Of a stretch of DNA of 64,000 bases, positions 52,061-59,906 are shown in pieces. The stretch spans positions 62,001 through 126,000 of the forward strand of contig NZ_JASJEU010000005.1 of NCBI RefSeq assembly GCF_030077735.1, given 5' to 3'. Numbering within the stretch: position 1 is the first letter of the stretch; every line of letters begins with the position of its first letter. The notes under the pieces were generated by a model. That model did no database searches. It was not told where the DNA came from and saw only the letters and a list, made by a program, of their open reading frames with translations. Made by a program: the position numbers and the translations under genes. Source of the stretch: Gordonibacter faecis. Lineage in GTDB: Bacteria; Actinomycetota; Coriobacteriia; Coriobacteriales; Eggerthellaceae.

Positions 52061-52092
52061 CGGTGGGCATCGGATTTACTCGATGCCCACCG
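52061..52092 (+). terminator. Perfect 12-bp hairpin after the cassette 3 MFS gene
   Basis: CGGTGGGCATCG, 8-nt loop, CGATGCCCACCG, between the MFS stop and the zinc-ribbon start. No T-run. Confidence 0.55.
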
Positions 52093-52117
52093 CGAAGATT
52101 CGAGGTGAGGTACCGTT

Positions 52118-52318
52118 ATGAGGGAACACTGCTTTCCGTGCCGAAACTGTGGGAAATGCCATCCCCCTTACCGCCGGGGTTTGTGTCCTGCGTGTCTGAG
52201 CGCAAACAAGCCTGACGCAAAGGTGTGCGCAACCTGCGGCTTTGTTTTCCCCGCCTCACCAGGAACGAAGGGCGGCTTGGGTAGTTTTTCATCGCGTGGC
52301 ACACACGACAAGGTTTGA
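52118..52318 (+). CDS. Cys-rich zinc-ribbon mini-protein (cassette 3)
   Basis: 66 aa; GAGGTGAGGT before ATG. 'HCFPCRNCGKCHPP' then 'LCPACLSANKPDAKVCATCG': eight cysteines, two possible zinc sites, and a Gly/Ser/Lys C terminus. The N-terminal CxxCxxC cluster parallels that of the 43595 product. Lies between MFS and LuxR genes on the same strand. Confidence 0.8.
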   Translation: MREHCFPCRNCGKCHPPYRRGLCPACLSANKPDAKVCATCGFVFPASPGTKGGLGSFSSRGTHDKV

Positions 52319-52341
52319 GCCGAGACCACAGGAGGTGACCG

Positions 52342-53841
52342 TTGACTGCTCAAGAGAAGCACCTGTTCTCTGAATATGAGAGCACGCGCGCGGCCGAAAG
52401 CGACGGTCGCGACCTGCTTATCGGCAACAGTTCGCGCTACGTCATCTTGGGCATTGTGGCGCTGGCCGCCTACTGGGCCTGGATCTTTTCCATCTTCCAC
52501 GCCAACGTGCTGAACCCGTTCGCGGCGGAGGAATTTAACGCCTACCTGATGCTCTGCGTTATTGTTGCGGGCAGCTCAGCGCTGAGTATGGGAGCGTTTG
52601 TCCTGTTCGGGTGCTATTTACAGCGCATGGTAGACCGCATGTGGTTTACCGTAGGCATCGCCTTGCTGTCGCTTTTAACGGAGGCTCCCGCGTTTCTTGG
52701 GCAGGTGGGCGGCGAGCTGAGCTTCCCACAAGCGGGGGTGCTTTTCGCTATTGGAGGATTTGCGTCCTCGTTCATCTATTTGAAGACCGGCCCCTTTTTC
52801 GTGTGGCTGCGGCGCGCCAAGCTGATGCGCAGCATCGCGCTGGCGTTTTTGCTGGCGTCGCTTCTGTACTTTTTGCCGCTGTTTATGACCCCGGTGGTGG
52901 GAATTAGCCTGATAGCCTCCTTCCCCGTGGCGTCCGTGGCGTGCTCGCATCTAGTGAACAAAGGCATCGGACCGAAGCGACTCGATGCCGCCGAGTCATG
53001 CAGCGCCTACCGCACAGCGATTCTTGAGCGGCTGCGGGAGTTTGTTCCCACACTGCCGCGCACCTTGTTGTATACGCTCATTTTCGGCGTGACTTCCTAC
53101 GCAGTGCTCAAGCTTGCCGTGGAACAAGGAATGGTGATGGTGATTGCCGCCTCGATTGCGGTGTCATCTTTGGCATTTGCCGTTTACGTGCTATCGAAGA
53201 AGGTGAAGGCCGACTCGGATTTGTACCGCATGCTGCTGCTTCCGCTGATTGCCCTTGCGGTGCTGCCGTTTCCCTACGTGCCAGAGATGCTGAAAATTTT
53301 CTTCCTGACGCTGATTATTTTTGGGTTCACCTGTTTTGATGCTATCACCTGGGGCGATTTGGCTGACGAAATAAGCGACCGCCAGCTACCTATTTATGTG
53401 TCGTACGCGCCGCCCACCATCGGCAACTTTTTCGGCATCTTCATTGGATGGAGCGTGGGCGCGCTGCTGTATGCCGAACTTGGGCAAGCGGAGTTCGACA
53501 CGGGATATTCCATCTTTTCCATCATTATTGTTATTGCGCTCGTGATGCTGCTAGTGTGGGACCTCATTAAAAGCCGGAAGGAGGAATCCGGCGAGCCCCA
53601 GGCGGACGCGTTTCTCGATAAATGGAAAGCAGCGTGCGAAGAGATTGCCGAGACGCACGAGCTTACCAACCAGGAGACGAGGATTCACACCATGTTGGCG
53701 CGCGGGCGTAACCAGCACTACATTGCCGAGGAACTGTTCATTTCGCCGCACACGATTAAGACGCACACCTACCATATTTATAAGAAGTTGGGCATACACT
53801 CACAGCAGGAGCTGATTGATATGGTGGAGGCTAAGTTGTAG
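52342..53841 (+). CDS. LuxR-type regulator with 12-helix membrane domain (cassette 3)
   Basis: 499 aa. TTG start supported by AGGAGGTGACC directly upstream. Residues about 35-405 are hydrophobic helices; about 435-497 is the LuxR HTH with 'LTNQETRIHTMLARGRNQHYIAEELFISPHTIKTHTYHIYKKLGI'. Same design as the regulator at 10392. Confidence 0.88.
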   Translation: MTAQEKHLFSEYESTRAAESDGRDLLIGNSSRYVILGIVALAAYWAWIFSIFHANVLNPFAAEEFNAYLMLCVIVAGSSALSMGAFVLFGCYLQRMVDRMWFTVGIALLSLLTEAPAFLGQVGGELSFPQAGVLFAIGGFASSFIYLKTGPFFVWLRRAKLMRSIALAFLLASLLYFLPLFMTPVVGISLIASFPVASVACSHLVNKGIGPKRLDAAESCSAYRTAILERLREFVPTLPRTLLYTLIFGVTSYAVLKLAVEQGMVMVIAASIAVSSLAFAVYVLSKKVKADSDLYRMLLLPLIALAVLPFPYVPEMLKIFFLTLIIFGFTCFDAITWGDLADEISDRQLPIYVSYAPPTIGNFFGIFIGWSVGALLYAELGQAEFDTGYSIFSIIIVIALVMLLVWDLIKSRKEESGEPQADAFLDKWKAACEEIAETHELTNQETRIHTMLARGRNQHYIAEELFISPHTIKTHTYHIYKKLGIHSQQELIDMVEAKL

Positions 53842-53905
53842 AAGATGCGGGTGCGAAATTTTCGCGCGAGTGGGAGTCCTGGCTGCGGCCGGGGCTCCCG
53901 TTGTG

Positions 53906-54751
53906 CTAGGCCTTTTGCCAGGCGGTGGAGCCTATTTCGGCGAGGGTGAAGCCGGTTTGGTCGTAGTGGATGCGGGTGACGCTGGTATTGGGGATTTTTA
54001 CGGGGTCGTTCACGCGCGAGGGTTCCAGCAGGTACACGAGCGTGCGCACGACGAAGGAGTGGGTGACCACCAGCACGTTGCCGCCATCGGCGCGGCTTAT
54101 GGCATCACCGGCCTCGCGGAAAAAGCTGGTCAGACGCTGTTCGATGGTTTCGAAACGTTCGGCGCGGCCCGAGGTGTCGGCTTGTACGATGACGTTTGCC
54201 ACCTCGGGAAGGCGGCGGTTGTGCTCTTCGAAGGAGAGGTCTTCGCCGAAGCCGCGGGTGAGCGCTTCGTGCAGCAACTCGCCGGGCTCACCTTCCAGGT
54301 CACCGTAGCACCACTCGCGCAGCCGAGCGTCGAAGGCGAGGGGAAGCGACGCGCCCGTGCAGAGCGGCGCGCGCAACGCCGGGGATGCGGCGGCGCCGGT
54401 TGCCGCGGGATCGCTGGTGTCGGTCGTGGCGCTCAGGGAGGTCTGGGTCAGCGCGGACGCCTCGCCGCGCGCCGCAGCGCGTGCGCTCAGCAGCACATCA
54501 AGCGTCTGTTCGGCTCGACCGCTGTCGCTGGCATACGCAGCAACAAAGTCCACTTCGGCCAGACCGCGCCCCAGCTTCTCCGCGCCACGCACGCCGTCTT
54601 CCGTGAGCGGGGTGTCGCACCAGCCCTGCACCTTGCCCATCACATTGAACAGCGTTTGGCCGTGGCGTACCACGTAGAACGTTACCGGGGCACCCGGTGC
54701 CTGCGCGCCTCGAAACGCATTCGTCGCGGAAGGCTTTTCAGCCGCCGTCAT
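53906..54751 (-). CDS. Histidine phosphatase family protein (phosphoglycerate mutase-like)
   Basis: 281 aa. Catalytic 'VVRHGQTLFNVMGKVQGWCDTPLT' near the N terminus, second His in 'VLVVTHSFVVRTLVYLL', and 'LREWCYGDLEGE' acid region. An insertion between (about 85-135, Ala/Ser/Thr-rich) is not conserved. Start taken at ATG 54751, which overlaps the upstream stop (ATGA); a GTG at 54763 is possible. Substrate unknown. Confidence 0.87.
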   Translation of the reverse strand: MTAAEKPSATNAFRGAQAPGAPVTFYVVRHGQTLFNVMGKVQGWCDTPLTEDGVRGAEKLGRGLAEVDFVAAYASDSGRAEQTLDVLLSARAAARGEASALTQTSLSATTDTSDPAATGAAASPALRAPLCTGASLPLAFDARLREWCYGDLEGEPGELLHEALTRGFGEDLSFEEHNRRLPEVANVIVQADTSGRAERFETIEQRLTSFFREAGDAISRADGGNVLVVTHSFVVRTLVYLLEPSRVNDPVKIPNTSVTRIHYDQTGFTLAEIGSTAWQKA

Positions 54752-55215
54752 GGGAGTTTGCACACGTCAACCCACGTGCAGGGCTCGGCACACTGCTGAA
54801 GTTCATCGGGAGTGAGGCGCACCGCACTGGCCGCGTTGCCGGCCGCCGGATACACCACATCGAAGCGACGTAGCGACTCATCCAGGTACACGTCTACGCC
54901 GTCGTTCACCGCGAACGGACACACGCCGCCCACGCCGTGGCCGATGAGCGGCTCCGCCTCGTCGGCGGCCAGCATCTTCGCCTTACAGCCGAACTGCGCC
55001 TTGAATTTGGGATTGTCAATGCGCGCGTCACCTGCGGCAACAACCAGCGCCACGCGGTCGCCCACATGGAACGACAGCGTCTTCGCGATGCGAGCCGGCT
55101 CGCACCCCACCGCTGCGGCCGCCAGCTCCACGGTGGCGCTCGACGTGTCGAACTCCAACACGCGCTCCTCCATGCCACGCTCGCGCAAATACGCCTTCAC
55201 CTTGTCGATTGCCAT
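54748..55215 (-). CDS. YbaK/EbsC-type aminoacyl-tRNA deacylase
   Basis: 155 aa; ATG 55215 with GGGAGG. 'VLEFDTSSATVELAAAAVGCEPARIAKTLSFHV' and the catalytic-Lys strand, 'GHGVGGVCPFAVNDGVDVYLDESL' and 'VYPAAGNAASAVRLTPDEL' are typical. Hydrolyses mischarged Cys- or Ala-tRNA(Pro)-type products. Complements the editing domain of ProS (5986). Confidence 0.9.
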   Translation of the reverse strand: MAIDKVKAYLRERGMEERVLEFDTSSATVELAAAAVGCEPARIAKTLSFHVGDRVALVVAAGDARIDNPKFKAQFGCKAKMLAADEAEPLIGHGVGGVCPFAVNDGVDVYLDESLRRFDVVYPAAGNAASAVRLTPDELQQCAEPCTWVDVCKLP

Positions 55216-55361
55216 CCCGGACGCCTCCCATCATGTTTCGAATCTCCCCAGTATAGCAAACGCCCCGCGAACACCAAAAGAAGTCACCCGCCGGTCACCT
55301 GCGGACGGGAAGCTGACAGCCGTCCTTCATCGCCAAACAAAACACACCCGCGGTAGCGCGC

Positions 55362-55391
55362 AAGCGCGTCGCTTTTTTGAGCGACGCGCTT
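55362..55391. terminator. Hairpin at the end of the ABC operon
   Basis: AAGCGCGTCGC / GCGACGCGCTT with a T-rich loop, 28 nt after the ATP-binding gene stop. No distinct U-run on either side. Confidence 0.5.
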
Positions 55392-55418
55392 TCGCATGGA
55401 GGGGTTTGATGCGTGCTT

Positions 55419-56192
55419 CTAGTCTTGTTCGTATTTGGAGAGGAAGGCGCGGGTGCGTTCGTGTTTGGGGTTGTTGATGAGGTCGGCGGCGGGGCCCTCT
55501 TCTACGATGATGCCGCCGTCCATGAACACGATGTGATCGGCCACGTCGCGGGCGAAATTCATCTCGTGCGTGACGATGACCATGGTCATGTGCTCGGCCG
55601 CCAGGTCGCGGATGACTTTCAGCACGTCTTGCGTGAGCTCGGGGTCAAGCGCACTGGTGGGTTCGTCAAAGAACAGCACGTCGGGGTTGAGCGCGAGCGC
55701 ACGGGCGATGGCCACACGCTGTTGCTGACCGCCCGACAACTCGCAGGGCACCATGTTTTCCTTGCCCGCAAGTCCCATCTTGTCCAGCAGAGCACGCGCA
55801 TGGGTCATAACCTCGTCTTTTGGACGCTTCTGCACATGCAGCGGCGCGTCCGTTATGTTCTTCAGCACGGTGTAGTGCGGGAACAGATTGAAGTTCTGGA
55901 ACACCAGGCCAAAGCGTTCTTTCGCCTGCTTCTGTACGGCCTTCGACCCATAGACAGCACGCCCGTCGGGGCCGTCTTCGCACACCAACAAGTCACCGAA
56001 CGCGAGGCGTCCCGCATCGAGCGTTTCCAGCAACGTGCAGCAGCGCAGAAGCGTAGACTTGCCGCCGCCCGACGGCCCAATGACGGCCACCACTTCGCCC
56101 TTGTGCACCGACAGCGAGAGGTCCTTGAGCACCGGCGTGTCCCCGAAGCTCTTCTTCGCGTGCTCCAACAGCACAAGCGACTGGTCAGTCAT
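55419..56192 (-). CDS. Polar amino-acid ABC transporter, ATP-binding protein
   Basis: 257 aa (GlnQ/HisP type). Walker A 'GPSGGGKSTLLRC', Q-loop 'LVFQNFNLFPH', signature 'LSGGQQQRVAIARAL', Walker B 'VLFFDEPTSALDPE', H-loop 'VIVTHEM'. Start at ATG 56192; GTG 56201 is only 2 nt from AGGAG. Last gene of a three-gene uptake operon. Confidence 0.93.
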   Translation of the reverse strand: MTDQSLVLLEHAKKSFGDTPVLKDLSLSVHKGEVVAVIGPSGGGKSTLLRCCTLLETLDAGRLAFGDLLVCEDGPDGRAVYGSKAVQKQAKERFGLVFQNFNLFPHYTVLKNITDAPLHVQKRPKDEVMTHARALLDKMGLAGKENMVPCELSGGQQQRVAIARALALNPDVLFFDEPTSALDPELTQDVLKVIRDLAAEHMTMVIVTHEMNFARDVADHIVFMDGGIIVEEGPAADLINNPKHERTRAFLSKYEQD

Positions 56193-56243
56193 CGTTGTCA
56201 CAACTCCTTATCGCAGGTCAAACAAAGGTTGCAGTCAAATAGC

Positions 56244-56897
56244 CTAGTCGTGGTAGTAATTCAGCTTTTTCTCTATGCGCGTGAGTATGATTTCCACAAT
56301 GAAGTTGAACACCCAATAAATCGCACCGGCCAGCACATAAGGAAGCAAGCTTGCCTGCGAAGATGCAATAGCTTTGGACTGGCTAAACATCTCCATAACG
56401 CCCAGCACGAACGCAAGTGAAGTATCCTTGACCAGCGTGATAATTTCGTTGCTCATGGCCGGAAGGATGCGCTTTATCACCTGCGGCAGAATGATTTTCA
56501 TGAATGTCTGCGCACGCGAGTAGCCCAGCACGGCCGCCGCTTCGTACTGCCCTTGCGGAATGGACTGAATGCCGCCGCGATAGATTTCGCCGAAGTACGC
56601 CGCATAGTTGATGATGAAGCCGATTGAGCAGGCCCAGTATTTCCAGTCGTTGCCCATCTGCAAGCCGAACAGGTAATACGGACCGAATGCGAGCGCCATA
56701 AGCTGCAACATGAGCGGCGTGCCGCGCATGACCGAGATATAGAATCGCGTGATGAGCGCAATAGGTTTGAAGCGACTCATGCGACCGAACGCCACCAGCA
56801 CGCCAAGCGGCAACGACCCCACCAGCGTAATGACGAAAATCTGGACGGTGAACACCAGTCCCGACCCCAAAAGCTCCATCATTGTCGCGAATTCCAT
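56244..56897 (-). CDS. Polar amino-acid ABC transporter, permease
   Basis: 217 aa with five hydrophobic segments. N-terminal 'GLVFTVQIFVITLVGSLPLGVLVA' and the EAA loop 'EAAAVLGYSRAQTFMKIILPQVIKRILP' that contacts the ATPase. ATG 56897; its ribosome site GGAAGGA is the outer edge of the terminal hairpin of repeat copy D. Confidence 0.92.
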   Translation of the reverse strand: MEFATMMELLGSGLVFTVQIFVITLVGSLPLGVLVAFGRMSRFKPIALITRFYISVMRGTPLMLQLMALAFGPYYLFGLQMGNDWKYWACSIGFIINYAAYFGEIYRGGIQSIPQGQYEAAAVLGYSRAQTFMKIILPQVIKRILPAMSNEIITLVKDTSLAFVLGVMEMFSQSKAIASSQASLLPYVLAGAIYWVFNFIVEIILTRIEKKLNYYHD

Positions 56898-56905
56898 ACT
56901 TATCC

Positions 56906-57066
56906 TTCCGCCGTTCTGCCGAACGGCGGAACGGTCGACGCTGCGGGGCGATGGAGCACGCCGCCTTGCCGATCCAAGCCTTTCTCACGTGCAAAGCACG
57001 CTTCAAAAGGCTTTCACGGCAATTCGACGCACTCCATCGCCCCTCGCTGACTTACTACGCCAACTT
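56906..57066 (-). repeat. Dispersed structured element, copy D
   Basis: Minus-strand copy. Lead 'GTTGGCGTAGTAAGTCAGCG'; basal stem GGGGCGATGGAG/CTCCATCGCCCC (perfect 12 bp), inner TTGCCG/CGGCAA and AAAGCCTT/AAGGCTTT-like arms, apex GCGTGCTTTGCACGT; then 'GCAGCGTCGA' and a perfect 11-bp hairpin TTCCGCCGTTC/GAACGGCGGAA. It sits between the binding-protein gene and the permease gene in the orientation of the operon, unlike copies A-C. Confidence 0.78.
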
Positions 57067-57128
57067 CTACCTCTCAGTGAGCTGGAGCATAAGACAAATC
57101 CTTATGCCCGAGCCAACAATGCTGAGAA

Positions 57129-57158
57129 GGGTTTGGCGGCCTCCCGGCCGCCAAACCC
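57129..57158 (-). terminator. Perfect 13-bp hairpin after the binding-protein gene
   Basis: GGGTTTGGCGGCC, 4-nt loop, GGCCGCCAAACCC, directly abutting the stop codon. No U-run; likely a 3' stabiliser or partial terminator that lets the binding protein be made in excess. Confidence 0.6.
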
Positions 57159-58004
57159 TTACAGAACCCAGTTGTCGTAGGTGATTCCCTGCTCGTTGTA
57201 CTTCTCGCAGAGTTGCTTCACGGTGCCATCTTCGTCGAGTGCCTTGAGGGCGTCGGTCACCTGTTTTGCCAGGTCGGTGTCACCCTTCTTGAAGCCGACA
57301 GCGTAGTTCTCGGGAGCGAGCACACCAAGCTTCACATAGGCATCCGGCTTGGCTGCCATCTGATAAGCCGCGATGGACAGGTCGCAGGCAACGGCGTCTA
57401 CGATGCCGCTCTCAAGCTGCATGAAGGCGTTGTTGTAGTCACCGATGGTCTGCAACTCCTTGAACGTGGCGGCAAGTTCAGCCTGACCACCCTCTTCGCT
57501 GCTTTCCAACACATGAAGCGCCGCCGAGTCCACCTGCGTCAAAACAATCTTGCCGCTTAAGTCTTCAAGCGCACTCATGCCGGCATCTTTCTTCACAATG
57601 ACAACCTGCTCGTTGTACATATACGGATCGGAGAACGTGTAGTCGTCCTCGCGGTTTTCCATGGTGAAGCCGTTCCAAATGCAGTTGATTGAACCGCTGG
57701 CGATAAGCGCGTCCTTCGCATCCCAGTCGATGGGTTCGAGCTTTAGCCCCCAGCCGTTCTTTTCGCACACGGCCTTGGCAAGTTCCAGGTCAAAGCCCGT
57801 GAATTCGCCGTCGTCACCCACGTAGCCGTAGGGTGGATAGCCCTGGTCAAAGCCTACTGTCAGCGTGAACGCATCCGCAGCGCCACCGTTGTCTGAGTTC
57901 GCGGGCTTTTCTGCGTCGCCACCACCGGAGCAGCCGGCCAGCAGCGCCGCCGACAGCGCGAGCGTTGCCGCCGCTGCGACAAACGCTTTGAGGTTCTTCT
58001 TCAT
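57159..58004 (-). CDS. Polar amino-acid ABC transporter, substrate-binding lipoprotein
   Basis: 281 aa; ATG 58004 with GGGAGGA. Lipobox LLAGC with Cys25, then a Gly/Asp/Asn linker and an SBP family 3 domain: 'LTVGFDQGYPPYGYVGDDGEFTGFDLELAKAV', 'NCIWNGFTMENRE' (the typical WNGFT strand), 'GVLAPENYAVGFKKGDT'. Likely binds a polar amino acid such as cystine or glutamine. The longer frame to 58076 has no signal peptide. Confidence 0.93.
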   Translation of the reverse strand: MKKNLKAFVAAAATLALSAALLAGCSGGGDAEKPANSDNGGAADAFTLTVGFDQGYPPYGYVGDDGEFTGFDLELAKAVCEKNGWGLKLEPIDWDAKDALIASGSINCIWNGFTMENREDDYTFSDPYMYNEQVVIVKKDAGMSALEDLSGKIVLTQVDSAALHVLESSEEGGQAELAATFKELQTIGDYNNAFMQLESGIVDAVACDLSIAAYQMAAKPDAYVKLGVLAPENYAVGFKKGDTDLAKQVTDALKALDEDGTVKQLCEKYNEQGITYDNWVL

Positions 58005-58346
58005 CAATCGTCCTCCCATTGCCTCCGCGGCTCGACGCCCAGCCCCTGATGATGCGCCCCTCAGCCGCTCTTTCACTTTACTGCGCTAAAGCGCGATCGC
58101 CAGTATAGCACACCGAACGCGACACCGCCTACTACCGCGCACAACGACCGGAGGCGGCGCGCAGCCAAACGGCACCTTCACCCCACAAGCGTCAAACCTC
58201 GTCAGCCCCCAGCCACCGACCACCCCACTCCCCCACCACAAGCCCGAGAGAATGCCGTTACTACGACAACACTAAACCCGCCAAAAAGAAAACCGGGCCG
58301 TTTTATGGCCCGGTTTTGGCGTGCTTGATTGCTTTGTTGCTGCGGG
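58005..58346. other. Intergenic region before the ABC operon
   Basis: 342 bases. Apart from the terminator at 58283-58317 I see no gene, RNA or repeat. The ABC-operon promoter should be in 58010-58110. Confidence 0.5.
58283..58317 (-). terminator. Rho-independent terminator after the hydantoinase gene
   Basis: AAAACCGGGCC / GGCCCGGTTTT stem, 7-nt loop, followed on the minus strand by TTTTCTTTTT. Confidence 0.85.
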
Positions 58347-59903
58347 TTATCCCAGGTCGCCGGAGGCTTTTACTTTTACTCGGTTGGTGTGGCCGGGGTA
58401 GTAGGCCAGCGGCACGTCCTCGGCGTCGATGATTTCTACCGTTTCGCGGATGGCGCCTGCTTCTACGGCGGCTTCGATGGCGGCGGCGCGGGCGGCGGCC
58501 AGGGCCTCGTCGCGAGGGGTTACGTCATAATCCACCAGAGCCTCGTATACGCCGCTCACCTTGGAAATAGCGGAACCGATGGCGTTTGCGCAGCCGGCGT
58601 GCTCAGGCTTGTCGACGCTGGCCGTGCCGGCCAGATCCTGCGGCAGCACAATGGCGCCGCCGCCCACCAGCACCACGTCGATGGGGTCGCTCGACACCTT
58701 CATCACATCGATGGCATCCTCCACCAGCGTGCGGATGGCAGCCATCGCGCCCTCGGCCACCTCCTGCGGGATATCGGCCACAAGCGACGCATCCCCCACC
58801 TCAGCCATGCCCAGGCGCACGGCCACGTCAGTGGCGGTCATCGTGTCACCGCCAAACACGAGCGCGCGCTCGGTGATGGCATAGCCCACCGAATCCGGGC
58901 CCACGGTCACCGCGCCCGAGCCGTCCTCGGCCACGCGCACAATAGAGCCGCCACCGAGGCCAATGCTCACCACGTCGGGCATGCGGAAGTTCGTGCGCAC
59001 GCCGCCGATGGTCACCGCCACGCCGCTCTCGCGCGGGAAGCCGTGCGCAAGTACACCCAGGTCAGTGGTGGTGCCACCCACGTCAATCACGATGGCGTCG
59101 TCGCGCCGCGATAGGTAGCTCGCGCCGCGAATGGAGTTCGTCGGCCCGCACGCAATGGTCAGAATGGGATAGCGCCGCGCGTGCTCCATGGTCATGAGCG
59201 TGCCGTCGTTCTGTGACAGGTACACCTCCGCGTTCGTCACGCCCTTGTCGGCGAGGCTGGCCGCAAAGCCCTCGGTAAACTTGCGCGCCACATCGTAGAG
59301 CGCCGCGTTCAAGATGGTGGCGTTCTCGCGCTCTATCAGGCCCATCGAGCCAATTTCGCTCGAAATGGACACGTGCACACCCTCGCCCAGCACCTCGCGC
59401 GCAATCTCAGCCGCGCGCACCTCGTCGTCAGCACGCACCGTGGAGAACACGCACGAGATAGCCACGGCCTCCACGCGCCCGCGCACGCCCTCGAAGAACG
59501 CGCGGCACCCGGCTTCGTCAAATTCCGCCAGGCGCTTGCCGTCATACTCGAAGCCGCCCTCAATAATGCGGGAGTCCACGCATACCGCCGCGATGTCGTC
59601 TGCCCAGTCCACCATGGGCGGGATGCCCACCGTTGCCGGCGCGCCAATGCGCAGCACGGCGATGGGTGCCAAGCCCTTGCGCTCCACGATGGCGTTCGTG
59701 CACTGCGTGGTGCCAAGCATGGCCTGCCCAATGAGCGCGCGGTCGATGCCGCTGGCGTCCAAGACGGCGTCAACCGCGCCCATGATGCCGGTATAAATAT
59801 CGTCTGACGTGGGGTTCTTCACCGCAGCCACCACGTTTAAGTTTTCGTCAATCAGCACGGCGTCCGTGTTCGTGCCGCCCACGTCAATGCCCAGTTTATA
59901 CAT
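58347..59903 (-). CDS. Hydantoinase/oxoprolinase family protein (HyuA-like)
   Basis: 518 aa. N-terminal ATPase motif 'LGIDVGGTNTDAVLID', second phosphate motif 'IVIDVGGTTTDLGVL' and 'SIGLGGGSIVRV'; an ASKHA-fold ATP-dependent amidohydrolase. Shorter than the 600-700-aa bacterial HyuA, as in the DUF917-linked group. Encoded 3 nt after the DUF917 gene. Confidence 0.9.
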   Translation of the reverse strand: MYKLGIDVGGTNTDAVLIDENLNVVAAVKNPTSDDIYTGIMGAVDAVLDASGIDRALIGQAMLGTTQCTNAIVERKGLAPIAVLRIGAPATVGIPPMVDWADDIAAVCVDSRIIEGGFEYDGKRLAEFDEAGCRAFFEGVRGRVEAVAISCVFSTVRADDEVRAAEIAREVLGEGVHVSISSEIGSMGLIERENATILNAALYDVARKFTEGFAASLADKGVTNAEVYLSQNDGTLMTMEHARRYPILTIACGPTNSIRGASYLSRRDDAIVIDVGGTTTDLGVLAHGFPRESGVAVTIGGVRTNFRMPDVVSIGLGGGSIVRVAEDGSGAVTVGPDSVGYAITERALVFGGDTMTATDVAVRLGMAEVGDASLVADIPQEVAEGAMAAIRTLVEDAIDVMKVSSDPIDVVLVGGGAIVLPQDLAGTASVDKPEHAGCANAIGSAISKVSGVYEALVDYDVTPRDEALAAARAAAIEAAVEAGAIRETVEIIDAEDVPLAYYPGHTNRVKVKASGDLG

Positions 59904-59906
59904 GGT

